Shown here one piece after another: positions 1 through 10,290 of a DNA stretch of 64,000 nucleotides; position 1 is the stretch's first letter; the number at the start of each line of letters is the position of its first letter. The notes below the pieces were generated by a model. The model was not told the origin of the DNA. It worked only from the letters and a program-made list of their open reading frames with translations, and did not search any database. Made by a program: the position numbers and the translations under genes. The DNA comes from Lycium barbarum (Eukaryota > Streptophyta > Magnoliopsida > Solanales > Solanaceae). The stretch is from contig NC_083344.1 in the NCBI RefSeq assembly GCF_019175385.1, positions 2,518,965 through 2,582,964 on the forward strand. Reading direction: 5' to 3'.

Positions 1-306
1 AGCTTTTTGAGGTGTAATTTATGCTATTTTTTATATTTTTTTTTAGTGACTAGTGTAGTTTTTTGTGTTGCATATTTTAGGATTTGGTGGGACTTTCTTG
101 GTGTTTATGATTAAATCTTTTTTTCCCATTGTTTTCCGTCAAATCTATCTGACAAAGGTCGGCAAATATTTTACAGAACTGTTAAGTGCATACTTAAAGG
201 ACTATTTTGAACCTATCCTCTGACATAAGGAACCCTTTTTGTCATTTTATCAACATTTTCACTTTGCAGCCACTATGATTTACTAGCATTTTGCAACTTA
301 TATCAG
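1..306 (+). other. Probable intron plus dispersed repeat
   Basis: AT-rich, non-coding sequence that ends in a plausible 3' splice site (TATATCAG) directly before the exon at 307. Bases 1-100 resemble 46632-46695 in the same orientation. Bases 130-255 resemble the reverse complement of about 46375-46560 (shared core GACTATTTTGAACCT followed by a CATAAGG and a GTCATTTT block). The same core recurs twice at 35.4-35.7 kb, so this is a dispersed non-coding repeat. Confidence 0.45.
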
Positions 307-498
307 GGAAGAAAGGAGCTTATGTCTTTTCTCAATCGTAGAAAGTACAAAGAGATGGCAATGGCTGCTCTGGAAAAGAAGCGTCTTCGACTCTCTCCAC
401 TAGATATGAGATTTCATCTCAGAGATTTGCTTGGATCAGGCCATCTCAAAACTGTTGAGTCACCCACAGGTTTACTTGTTAAGGTTGTGAAGGATTAG
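307..498 (+). CDS. 3'-terminal exon of an unidentified gene (partial)
   Basis: An open frame runs from a good acceptor (TATATCAG at 299-306) to TAG at 496-498. It encodes about 63 residues, basic at first (GRKELMSFLNRRKYKEM) and then a conserved-looking tail (SPLDMRFHLRDLLGSGHLK) ending in LVKVVKD. Codon use is ordinary plant coding usage, in contrast to the surrounding AT-rich DNA. A start at the internal ATG (322) would give a 58-aa protein, but the exon reading is more natural. The rest of the gene lies upstream of the window. I do not recognise the family. No poly(A) signal could be fixed with certainty. Confidence 0.5.
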   Translation, partial: GRKELMSFLNRRKYKEMAMAALEKKRLRLSPLDMRFHLRDLLGSGHLKTVESPTGLLVKVVKD

Positions 499-854
499 CT
501 TAGATTTTTACCTTATTTTCGTAATGACAAATTTCTTTGCAAGACCATAGTAACAAGAGCTCAAATTGCTTGTATGGAAGACTGATTAACATAACATTTG
601 CATGTGAATTTTATGTATATCACACATAAATAGACAGTGTGATGAATTTTCACACCATCAATGTACTTTACTGCTTAGAGCAGTTTATTTACTGCATTTC
701 TAAATTGCCAATTTAGTGTTACTATCGGCAGTTACCTGGCGTCGCAGGTTACTTGATAAAGTAAAAAGATTTTACAACGTCAGTGTATAACAGGTCAAAC
801 TCCATACTGATTTTAGTCGGGTATCCTTTTCTTCTTTTATTTTTTAAATTTTTT
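499..854. other. 3' UTR and flank, no gene seen
   Basis: AT-rich sequence with several AATAAA-like words but no convincing open frame. It probably holds the 3' UTR of the exon ending at 498. Confidence 0.35.
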
Positions 855-960
855 TTGTCACAAGGGAACCCGCAGCCTCTACCCTTCGGGTGCGTTCAGG
901 GTAAACTCCGCTCCTGTGCAAAAGCTTACAAACCACAGAGGAGAGATTCTTTTTCTTCTT
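855..960 (-). mobile_element. SINE-like dispersed repeat fragment
   Basis: A GC-richer island (GGAACCCGCAGCC, CTTCGGGTGCG, GTAAACTCCGCTCCTGTGC) matches a short repeat I recognise as common in Solanaceae DNA, probably a SINE in antisense orientation. No target duplication is visible. The short open frames crossing it on both strands are not genes. Confidence 0.4.
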
Positions 961-1127
961 TATCAAATGCAAAACCCTGGCTCGTAAATTATTTTTGACT
1001 TTTGGTAGCTTGATTATTTTTATCTGTTCCATTTGTGGGCTTGTATGCTCTTAGACTTTTAATCAAGAGTAATTTTTATCAGCATTATTGAAGGGAAAAT
1101 GGGGTAATATGTATAAGGGTCAGTGTC

Positions 1128-1306
1128 CATGTTAGTTCAGTTGCAAAGATTGAGGGACTTGTCTTCAAGTCACAAGTTTGAGCCCTTCGCCAAATCCAGT
1201 ATTTAAGTGGAGAACAGTAGAGGGGCCGGCCCGTTATTCTCGAGTTTTTGAAGGCTGTGATTGGCCCAAAGGCTCGAATCTTGAAGGATTTCTCGGTCAT
1301 CAAAAA
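1128..1306 (+). mobile_element. tRNA-derived SINE
   Basis: A tRNA-like head has a box A-like stretch (TTAGTTCAGTTGC) and a box B-like stretch (AGTTTGAGCCC). A body with GGGGCCGGCCCGTTA follows, and then the typical tail GATTTCTCGGTCATCAAAAAA. The layout agrees with Solanaceae SINE families. No clean flanking duplication was found, so the exact ends are approximate. Confidence 0.55.
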
Positions 1307-1348
1307 ATGTGTGTAGGTCTCAGTTCCTTGTCAAGAATCTCCTTTCCA

Positions 1349-1474
1349 CACTGCTAGACTCGGTGGGATTTTCGACGGTTTTGGGATTTCTGGGAATTCA
1401 TCGGCAACAGTTTGCGATGATTTTATGGATTTTCGATGAAAAGTCCGTCGGAAATTCGTGTTTTCCCAGTAGTG
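1349..1474. mobile_element. CACTA-type MITE
   Basis: The ends are CACTGCTAGA and CCCAGTAGTG, imperfect inverted copies of a CACTACTRG terminus. The element is flanked on both sides by the trinucleotide CCA (1346-1348 and 1475-1477), the 3-bp duplication expected for CACTA elements. The inside is rich in CGACGG/CCGTCGG words typical of these MITEs. Confidence 0.65.
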
Positions 1475-1740
1475 CCACTGGTTCTTCTTGAAAGCTGCCA
1501 TTGTGAGGTGGGGGTTTGTGGGGGGAGGGGGATTATGGGTGTGGAACTTAACCATAAATTAGTGTATGGGTTAACACTTGTTGCCACAAAAGAATTCATA
1601 ACTAATAGTATATAATTCACCTAAAAAAATCTGAATCCATCTGTGTCATTAGGGATAGGCTGAGCTATCATGGAGATGTAGATTATTCCCTCCAACAGTA
1701 ATTTAACATTTGAAATAAAATAGCGTTAATGCTCAAAAAT

Positions 1741-1995
1741 ATACTTGAACCATCACGTTTTTGCAAGTTTTACTCCCCAATTATCAATTGTTTCCTTTTT
1801 CGTACTTGAACTATCACCATTTTTTAATAAAACACCTTCGAAAAACACCTCGAAGCTGATTAAATCAACTATTAATTGTTTCCTTTTTCTACTTAAATCT
1901 CAACTAGGTGTGTTTAATACATAGATAGTAATAGTTCATATAGAAAAAAGTAACAACTGATAGTATTAGTGTAAAACTCGCGAAAAAGTGATAGT
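1741..1995. mobile_element. Foldback-type MITE relic
   Basis: The sequence at 1746-1775 (GAACCATCACGTTTTTGC and onward) is inverted at about 1965-1995 (GCGAAAAAGTGATAGTTT). The two arms also share a TATCAATTGTTTCC/AGTAACAACTGATA block further in. No transposase and no certain target duplication. Confidence 0.4.
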
Positions 1996-2724
1996 TTGTT
2001 TATTATCATTATCTCAATAAAATAAGACAGGTGTTTCGCTAATTTTCCATCACAGGTTGCTTAGCTTAGCTCAGACGTATCTCGTATTTCTATTTAATTA
2101 TAATATAATTATAACATAGTAAATAATATAATTATAACATAGTACAACTTTATCTTTTAATAACGAATGCTGCCTTGCAAGAAAGTTATTACTCAACCCC
2201 ACTCACCAACTTCATCTTTTTTAAAAATAAAACCTCTTATACTTTATTGGCAAATGGAAATTTAGATATCTATTTCAGATACTTACTAGTCATATTAATT
2301 ATTGTTGTACAAACATTCCATTCCCATTGCAAATGATAACGACTGCACACGTGATGCTCCAAAATTCTTTGCTTGCATTATTTACTACTAGTCTTTGGGG
2401 TCCTTGTTTTATTTTTATCTTCACATTTTATTATCTTAATATTGATATTTGTTTTGGCTTACGCAGTGAAAGCAGATTCACAATTTTAGTTTCATGAGTT
2501 CATGACTGAGGTTCTAGCTACTGAACTAAGCAAAAAGTTACGGGTTTAAATAATCCACATTTATACTATTAGATGTGCTTATGTGTGCATCCTGATTATT
2601 TCATAAATAATTGTTACTAGTTTTTATCAATATAAATATCAAATAACGATGTTTATCAATTAATATGAGGAGTAATATTTAGGAGACATAGCTTAGTGAG
2701 CAAAAAACAGTCCGTTGGGATTTA

Positions 2725-3258
2725 GGGGTCATTTGGTTGGATGTTTTAGACCAAATGATACATGTATTAGCTTGGTATCATTAATTTTTTGTTTGGTAGT
2801 GTGTTCTAACTTTGTATAACTAATACATTTACTCCCTCCGTCCAAATTTGTGTGATGTAATTTGACTATGCACGGAGTTTAAGAAAGCAAGGAAGACTTT
2901 TGAAACTTATGGTCTAAAACAAGCTATAGATATTTGTGTGATTGTAAATCATCTCATCAGAATAAAATGAGAAGTTTTAAGTTAAATTATTTCTAAATAT
3001 AGAAATGTATCATTCCTTTTTAGACAGACTAAAAAGGAAAGTGTATCACATAAATGGGTCAGAGTGAGTATTAGTTATACACTTTATTCAATTTAATTGT
3101 TATGTATAGATAGCAATACATGGGTATGGTTAAAGACAAAACTACCTATAGTACACCAAACCAAACAATGGACAAAAATAATCTTATCATAATTAATCTT
3201 AGCACTATTAATGCACCCTGTTCAATACTATTCTTATACACTCTACCAAATGACTTCT
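2725..3258. mobile_element. MITE carrying an inner MITE
   Basis: The ends are GTCATTTGGTTGGATG and its imperfect inverse CTCTACCAAATGAC. The inner portions beside the insertion, about 2810-2829 and 3071-3090, read TTGTATAACTAATACA and TAGTTATACACTTTA, showing that one element was split by the Stowaway element at 2830-3070. Confidence 0.55.
2830..3070. mobile_element. Stowaway-like MITE
   Basis: The terminal inverted repeats are TACTCCCTCCGTCC...ATTTGTGTGATG and, inverted, TACTCACTCTGACC...ATTTATGTGATA. TA lies at both borders, as expected of Stowaway (Tc1/mariner-related) elements. It is inserted inside the MITE at 2725-3258. Confidence 0.75.
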
Positions 3259-3271
3259 TATATTCTAGGAG

Positions 3272-3636
3272 GGCAATTCGCAGGAATGCCCTTATTTTGG
3301 GGCGGTCTTTAATTTTTGTCCCTCAAATTGGTGGTCTTTAATTTTTGCCCTTTGCCTAATCCCATGAGGTTTGGGTTCGAACCTCGGCTAAATTAAAAAT
3401 AAAAAATAAAATTCGCAAGGCAGAATTTTGAATGCAAATGCAAAACTCTACCTGCGGGCAAATTTTTGCATTCAAAACTCTGCCTTGCGATTTTTTTTAT
3501 TTTTTTTTAACTGAACCGAGGTTCTAACCCAGAACCTTGAGGTATTTGGCGAAGGACAAAAATTAAAGGCCACCAATTTGAGGGGCAAAAATTCAAGACC
3601 CATGCCTTTGAAGGGCAATCAGCACAAAAAAAAATA
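3272..3636. mobile_element. Long-hairpin (foldback) MITE
   Basis: Two arms of roughly 180 bp are inverted copies. The left arm carries GGTCTTTAATTTTTG, CTCAAATTGGTGG, GGGTTCGAACCTCGG and TTCGCAAGGCAGA in order; the right arm carries their complements in reverse order. The arms meet at about 3450. The same family occurs at 53.0-54.0 kb. A read-through RNA would fold into a long hairpin. Confidence 0.65.
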
Positions 3637-4506
3637 AAAAATGATACTGATCGACTGGTGATGATAGCGGCTGGATTAGCAATCATTTGTCATAATTGCT
3701 TCAAGAATTATAGTAATATTCATTATTAGTTATAGTGGGTTCTTATAATTATTGTTTTAGAAAGTGACAAGAACAAATTGCCTTATTCTGATCATTGCCA
3801 TCTGGACACAGATGTTTGGAGCATTCACAAACACTTATTCCTCAGACTACCATCTTGAGATATATAACTTGTTGTAATGGCTATAATTCTGCACCATATT
3901 GTTTTCCAAGAAGAGTATATATATATGTATGAAAGGGAATATATATTTGGTTAGTACTTCTAGCCTCTAGGATGGACCAATTTATGTGCTATCTTATGCA
4001 TCCAACAAAGTATAGTTGGCTCGGTGAATAGAATTACACGATATCTATGCTAGTGAGATGTAATAAGTACTCCATAAAATTAATCGAGATGCATACAAGC
4101 TGATCCAGACACCATTGTTATCAAAAGAAAACAAATTAATTACAAAAATTCTTAGATATATATGACCCTTATGTAACTCTAGGCTTAAGATTAGCAAGAT
4201 TTTGGCCACACTAGAAAAACGAAAAACAAGCATACATAGGAGCATGACTGCATGAGTATGTCCAGAGGCAGTTCAAATGCAGTTGATTTAATTTGAGAGA
4301 GTGAATTTTGAAATGTGTAAGCTTAGGTATGTTTAGTAAAACATAGTCTTTATTTATTTTTTTTAATTTTTTGGGAAGACGTTTTGTGTTTGGTTGGACA
4401 GCAAAATATATTTCAGGAGGACAATGTACTTTTCGTGAAAAATAGTTTCCCTCATACCAAGCACAATCGAAAGATTGATAATTTTTCTTTTAAGATTGGT
4501 AATAAT
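3637..4506. other. Intergenic, nothing recognised
   Basis: AT-rich DNA with short open frames of unrelated composition and no motif, repeat boundary or RNA gene that I can support. Confidence 0.4.
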
Positions 4507-4519
4507 ATGTATCAAACAT

Positions 4520-4651
4520 TTTTTTTAAAAAAATATTTTATTATATAGGGGTAGGGGAAGGGAAAATGTGAGAGGGGATTACAACGTGGGGATTTGAACC
4601 CTCACCAACAAGGTGAAAGTTCAACCAACTGAGCTACTAAATCCCTACAAC
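4520..4651 (-). mobile_element. tRNA-derived SINE with target duplication
   Basis: Read on the - strand it starts with a tRNA-like head: box A TAGCTCAGTTGG, box B GGTTCAAATCC. It ends in an A-rich tail. ATGTATCAAACAT flanks it perfectly on both sides (4507-4519 and 4652-4664), fixing both ends. It looks like a tRNA gene at first sight, but the 3' half is not tRNA. Confidence 0.8.
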
Positions 4652-4664
4652 ATGTATCAAACAT

Positions 4665-5454
4665 GGATAGTGTTTGGATGAACTTTTTTGAATAACAAAG
4701 ATTGATAATAACATGAGAGATCTAGAAGTTACAAGTAAATTAAATGAACAGAAGACAAGAAAATGAAATTAAACCAATAATTGGTTAATTAATATTATCA
4801 CAGGGTTCAGTTTCTTGTGAAAGATCATTTTGGGGTTGTTTAATTTTCCTTTTAAGGGATAATTATTATCTTATAAACAGACAAATTAAACTCACATCAT
4901 AGAGACACATAGACATACAGAGTGCACACTGATATGATAGAAGTAATATGGATGAATTTTTTTTGTCTGCACCTAAGCAAACATCAAAAAATGAATAAAA
5001 TCCCTAACCTAAGATTTTTCACTTAAAATCCAAAACATAAGATTTTTCACTTAGCTAAGTCCTTTAATTATGAAGTGTAAAGTGAAGACATAGTATTTTT
5101 TTTAATTGTTTTTTTGTCTCTATGGAACATCACCTCGTTAGGAAAATGTCAGCTTACTATTCTTGTGTAGTTCAAGTTTCGTTTTCCTTGGAATATATAT
5201 ATTGGACCTACCAAATGAATGAATGAATATGATCAACAACTTGCAAATCACGGTTTAATGTTTGATATTAGTCCCCATGATAGCAACTTCAGTACTTCCT
5301 CTCTCTCTCTCTCTCTCTAATAATCTATTTGTATTTTCTAATGAAAAGAGAAAAATCCACATTGTGCTTTTACTCTGAAGTGATAGTATTGCATGATATA
5401 TATGTGTGTATAATCTACATCTATTTCAACTGTAGAAACAGTAAGCCTTACACC
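4665..5454. other. Intergenic, CT microsatellite only
   Basis: Non-coding AT-rich DNA. The only clear feature is a (CT)n run at about 5300-5319. No open frame of interest. Confidence 0.4.
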
Positions 5455-6152
5455 CAGGGGCGGATCTAGGGGTGGGAGGGTGTTCACCCGAACCCCCTCG
5501 GTCAAAAATTACATTGTATATATAGGGTTAATTTTTATTTTTTTTGCACATATATAGATTTGAATCCGTTAATTACAAGACTAGAGGTTGACTTAGTGAT
5601 TTTGGAGGTTCAAAATTCATCTTGAGATTTCAAATTCAAATGTCAGGCACTGCATTTTTATTTTTGGAATCCCCTTAGTTAAAATCCAGGATAATTGTCA
5701 ATCTATCATCTCACAGTTAAAATGTACCCCCAATCTATCAGCCGAAATGCACTAGAGGTAAAGTTAGGGCTTGAACAAGGGGAGATTAAAAATAAAATAA
5801 AAAATATTGAGACATCTTTTGAGTTAAAACCGAGAAGACAAAATTACTTATGATGCCCTTAAAGTTGGGTTAGAACGAATAATAACTTGACAGTTGGGTC
5901 TGGGCTAGAGCCATTAATAAGCGGTACCAGAGTTAATCTTAACAAGAATGTTGGTCCCTAAGGGGAGGAAGGATTGAGTATTGTAAAACAGCCATAGAAT
6001 GTTGGTGGTTGAACTCGAAATAAGGTTCACTGTGAAACTTTTATGTATTAGACAAATCTCACATCTAATGGTTTGGAAAAGTTTAATAATTTTAACTCAA
6101 ATTCTATATACGGTTCAATACCCATATACTAAAATTTCTGTGGCTCCGCCTA
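5455..6152. mobile_element. hAT-type element, Solanaceae CAGGGGCGGA family
   Basis: The left end CAGGGGCGGATCTAGG is answered by GTGGCTCCGCC near 6140-6152. Next to the left end lies the family hallmark GTTCACCCGAACCCCCTCGG. At about 700 bp it is longer than its relatives at 7693, 15175 and 30048, and the middle (about 5700-6050) is probably unrelated inserted DNA. The flanks (CTTACACC, TACACGCC) match poorly, so the right end is approximate. Confidence 0.5.
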
Positions 6153-7194
6153 CACGCCTTTAATTTTGCGTGAATGGCCAAGGGGACAAAATTAGACAGG
6201 TGACTTATCAGATAGGTTTATTATTAGGTTAAGAAGAGCTTTCAAATATAGTACTTGAGTTAACATTTCTTGACAAATATTAAAAGGGATAGAAAGTTTA
6301 TGAAGTGTATATTGAGGTTCTTGACACCAAGCAATAATGCATGGACTAATCAAATATAAGCCACACAATTATCCTGTCTTCCTTAACTCTATATGAAACT
6401 GGAATGTTGTTAATTATAATCACATGATGTACTCCATTGTACTGTAGTGTATAATCAGTATGGTGGGTCATGACTATATATGTAATGCATGTGACTAATG
6501 AATAGTTGTAACATGTGGTCTACAATATATTGCTGGTTGTTTCGGCTATGTTCTCATGTTCAACATATCAACCAATTACCAATCAATCTTCTCTCACAAT
6601 GATGATTCTTCTTCTCTATATGGGACATTCACTCATGAATAACCAATTTCTTGGCATTTGTAGCATCTAATTGTACAATGAATCTTGTGGAAATTAGATT
6701 TAGCATTGTACTTCCCCCTTCGTTTCAATTTTAGCTTTGCCTATCAATAATATTGGTATTGAGTTCTTGCAACTTCCATGATAATGATAACGACGAGATT
6801 TGAGCTCAGAACTTCTGCACGCTACTTGAAATACATGTATTTTTTATGTAATTTCCTAGGAAATTCATGATAAATGTGCTCGTCGAAAAATGTCTAACGA
6901 ATTTTCACTGGAAATCATAGGATATGGACTGTATTCCGACAGGAACATATGAATTTGTAATGTGAAGTTGGTGTCATGTGGGGGTCATGACTATGTTTGT
7001 GACTATTGAATAATATGCTAAATTGCTAATCATGTTGTACTTGTGGTAACACACTCATGATCAATATATCAACCAATCAATCTTCTCTCACAATTAATGA
7101 TGGTTCTTCTATGGGACATTCACTAAAAAATTAACCAATAGTTTAGCATTGTACATCCCTCCTTAGTCTCCACTTTAACCTTGCACTTTTTGTT
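6153..7194. repeat. Local direct duplication, non-coding
   Basis: About 6465-6745 is repeated at about 6970-7187 in the same orientation. Shared blocks in order are GGGTCATGACTAT, TCAACCAAT, CAATCTTCTCTCACAAT, GGGACATTCACT and TTTAGCATTGTAC, the last followed by a related block ending in TTTGC/CTTGC. The copies have small indels. The DNA between them (6780-6960) resembles decayed CACTA MITE sequence (GTCGAAAAATGTC, TTCCGACAGG). Confidence 0.5.
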
Positions 7195-7497
7195 GCTAGC
7201 ATTTGGGGGAAGCTGCTTCAGTGGCAAGGTATGACTAGACCAATTTTAGGATGGGTGGATGAACTACACTGGACAACTACTAATGCACAAGGGAATTCAG
7301 CTACTGCTATTGTGTATCATATGACTTTGGCTGCTTGTATATATCATGTATGGAAGGAGAGGAATCTGCTCATATTTGAAAACAAGAGTCGGACACCAGC
7401 TCTTATTCTTCTTACGATAGTCCAGGAGGTGGTGATGAGAGGTGCAATGAAGAAGAGATTAGCTAGTAAACTTGATGAGCTCAATTTTTACCCGTAG
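7195..7497 (+). pseudogene. LINE tail: reverse-transcriptase zinc-finger-end remnant
   Basis: The frame IWGKLLQWQGMTRPILGW...ACIYHVWKERNLLIFENKSR resembles the region just after the zf-RVT domain in plant non-LTR retrotransposons. There a tryptophan-rich stretch and the motif (I/V)W.ERN..(I/L)FE are typical. The frame stays open upstream into unrelated repeat sequence, so the 5' end is truncated. It stops at TAG in 7492-7497. Nothing else of the LINE is present here. Confidence 0.6.
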
Positions 7498-7684
7498 TAG
7501 ATAAGGTGATAGCATAGTTTCAGAAGATTAGTAGAGTTTTCGATGAAATCTGTGATAAATGTGGCAATTGGAAAATGTTTCCGATGAATTTAGATAAGAA
7601 ATTATAGATTACCGACGACATTCTGGCGGTAACGTCCATGAGAAATTCGCAGATTTCTAGTGTGTCTGCATTGTAGCATATTAA
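7498..7684. other. Probable CACTA MITE relic
   Basis: Words such as TTTTCGATGAAATC, TTCCGATGAATTT and ACCGACGACATT, followed by TTTCTAGTGTGTC, resemble the insides and end of the CACTA-type MITEs elsewhere in the window. No clean termini. Confidence 0.3.
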
Positions 7685-7692
7685 AGTGTATG

Positions 7693-7943
7693 CAGTGGCA
7701 GAGCCAGGATTCATATTAAGGGTGTCAAAAAATGTAGAAATGTCATGACTGAGGTTTGAACCCATGATCTTAAAGACTTTTTGCAACCCCTTAACCGCTA
7801 CGCTAAGCCTTCAACTTGTGTTAAGGGGTGTCAACAGTAGTATACATACCTATAAAATCAAAATTTCACCTATATATACAATGTAATTTTTCGGCGAAGG
7901 GGTGTCGCTTGACACCCCTCAAGCCAAGGTGGCTCCGCCCATG
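7693..7943. mobile_element. hAT-type MITE with target duplication
   Basis: The ends are CAGTGGCAGAGCCAGG and GGTGGCTCCGCCCATG. The 8-bp flanks are AGTGTATG (7685-7692) and TGTGTATG (7944-7951), matching at seven of eight bases. The inside contains GGGGTGTCGCTTGACACCCC and a tRNA-like stretch (GGTTTGAACCCATGATCTT). Same superfamily as the elements at 15175 and 30048. Confidence 0.75.
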
Positions 7944-7951
7944 TGTGTATG

Positions 7952-8290
7952 ACTATCTCATTGAGAGGCTTGAGTTTAAACTGTTGGAGAAATCACACTT
8001 TTATTTCAAGTTATATACCATGACGGTGTTTAAGATAATGTATTATAATAATTAGTCACTTAACATTTATTCTTGGTTATCAATAAGTGCTATAAAATAG
8101 AGTTACTTTCAATTAACCTAGTTATTAAATAGTTCTTTTTTTATACAATCATTACATAAATATTAAACTCATTTACTTAATTATGTCTTTAACGTAGTTA
8201 TAATTTGAGGTACTACAATTAATAATAGAGCGTCAAATGCGTTGATACGTTAATCTTGTCTCTTAGCTTGAGCCATTGAAAGAATTAAAC
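7952..8290. other. Intergenic, nothing recognised
   Basis: AT-rich DNA without a supported gene, repeat border or RNA signal. Confidence 0.4.
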
Positions 8291-9240
8291 AAATCTATGA
8301 TGGTAGGAGCTTCCCTAGGATTTGACTTTTGAGGTCATGCTTCATTGCATAACATTTAATTCTCATCATATTGTAATTTTTTCCGTATCGTTCTAGTTTT
8401 ATTGAATGTCTCCCAATTAAATTTCATTTTTTTTTCTTGTAAAACTCTGGTATTCATTAGCACAAAATGAATCCAAATTCACTCCATATAAGTGATTTCT
8501 CAATTTTTAAATCTTGAACTCGTAACATCTGAATAAGGATGGCCAAGAATCTTATACGTTCCACCTCACCCTTTGATAGTGACATTTCAAATCATTAATA
8601 ATAATTCTTATTATTTTGCGTAACGACATGTTAATCTTTTCGTATCATTCTAATTTTGTTGGATGTCTCCAAATGACGTTTCAACTCTTTTTTATTATTT
8701 TTTTATTTTTATGATATTGGTTTTCGATTCGAAGTGACCTTCAACTGATTCAAATTTGAATTCCGTCACACATGATTTATTAAAGGATCATAAAATGATT
8801 CCCGCCAAATATTTTTTCATTCTCGAAACTCTATTGATTTCTGAAATTTCTATTAAATTTGGCTAGGGATCCCGTGCGTCTAACTACGACTGACCTCTTG
8901 ATGGTGACAGTTCCAATAATTAGACATTAGTTCTCATCATTCTGCGTGACGTCATGTTAATCTTAATTTTCCGTGTCGTTTTAGTTTTATAGAGTGCCTT
9001 TTTTCATATAACCATTATGTATCTGATATCAATTTACCCGATTAATTCAAATTTGTGTTGTGTATGACTTCATTATAGGGTAAAACGTTCTTTATCAGGA
9101 TTTTTTTTTTTTTTTTTTTTTTTTAAGTTTCAGAATCCAAAATTTCTTATTAAGAATGGTGAGAGATGTCGTCCGTCTCGTCGGCACTCTTCGATGGTGA
9201 TGTTTCATATCATTAACAGTGTTTTGCACAGTTTTTAGTA
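8291..9240. repeat. Degenerate ~310-bp tandem repeat, about three units
   Basis: The block 'GATRGTGACATTTC..ATCATTA..TTCT..TTATTTTGCGT.ACG.CATGTTAATCTT..CGT.T..TTCTA.TTT' appears at about 8570-8660 and 8895-8990. Its start recurs at about 9188-9225, and a poorer version lies at 8290-8410. Between these, blocks such as GATTCAAATTTG recur. The units have diverged strongly, so the array is old. A poly(T) run sits at 9101-9124. Confidence 0.45.
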
Positions 9241-9600
9241 GCAACATCCACACGGATAACATTGATAGGATTTAATTAGAATAGTTAGAGTGGTGTGGAA
9301 GTTTATGACATTAATAATCTTGGGACACACGCATGTTTTATTTTCGTATGTCCTAAGGAAAGAATATATTATCACTACTCTTGTCATACATATGATTAAT
9401 CAACAGTACGAGGACAGCTGTTCTTCTAGTTCTTACTCTGTGTTGATATTGGGATCTCAATTAATCCAGATTCATGTATTATAAGATTCATTTAAGAAAA
9501 AAACACTTTTAAATAGGATTAATTCAAACCCGAAATCTCTAATTAAAAACGATTTTTTTTATACATCTCCCTGCAACTCTTATCGATAGGATGACAACTA
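9241..9600. other. Intergenic with SINE-like scraps
   Basis: AT-rich sequence. Around 9445-9565 the words GGGATCTCAATTAATCC and GATTAATTCAAACCCGAAATC look like a decayed SINE in antisense orientation, but no end can be fixed. Confidence 0.25.
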
Positions 9601-9619
9601 TTGCTACTATAACTATATA

Positions 9620-10290
9620 TGTTATTAAACTGTGTTCAGAACCGTAAGAAGCAAAAACCAGAAACTGGAAAAAACCAGAAAGTAAAAGAAAACAGAAATT
9701 ATGTAAAGTTGAAAAAAATTTCAGAAACAAAAAAATATCCGAGACCACAGAATTCACTGTGTGTCCTTAAGGAATTTAATCCCCTCATTGTACCCGAGGT
9801 TATGGATTATTTCCTCCCAGGATAAAACGGTATACCTGTCGCAGGAGTAGCAGTACCTCAAACGCCTACGACTTCGACGAACTCAAATCGGGCAATGAAC
9901 CACACATTAAGGCTCGATAGTTTTATTTCAGAAAAAAAGAATGCAGAATATGCAATGCAGGAAAATTTCAGTAGTTGAAAAATGAGGCATTGCCTCAGTT
10001 TATATAGCCGCGAAACATACCTGTTCAGAACGGGTTTGGTGATTGTTCGGAAAGGCCTTGCCTTTTTCTAAAAAATAAGAACGTTGGGATTTTATTCCGC
10101 GAAATTAATAATAATTTTGGCGGAAATAATAATAAAAAATATTAGAAAATGAAAATTGAATTTAAATAAACTTGGTCTAAAAAGATTATCAATCAAATCA
10201 TTTGACCAAATCCGAAGCCAAAGTCGAGCGACGACGACGGCGCGAGGGGAGTCCCTCTTCTCAACCCTTTAAGAGCTAGAAGAATTGCTT
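9620..10290. mobile_element. LTR-retrotransposon fragment (LTR-like)
   Basis: The stretch TCCTTAAGGAATTTAATCCC, GGTTATGGATTATTTCCTCC, CCTGTCGCAGGAGTAGCAG and ACGACTTCGACGAACTCAAA resembles part of an LTR I recognise as repetitive in Solanaceae, probably Copia. It includes a TATATAG-like word at about 10002. No partner LTR, primer-binding site or target duplication is visible, and both borders are uncertain. Short open frames here are not genes. Confidence 0.35.

Noticed and set aside
4520..4651. Genuine tRNA gene
   Set aside because: The 3' half does not form the acceptor and T arms of a tRNA. An A-rich tail and perfect flanking duplication identify a SINE. The same reasoning applies to 28968-29089.
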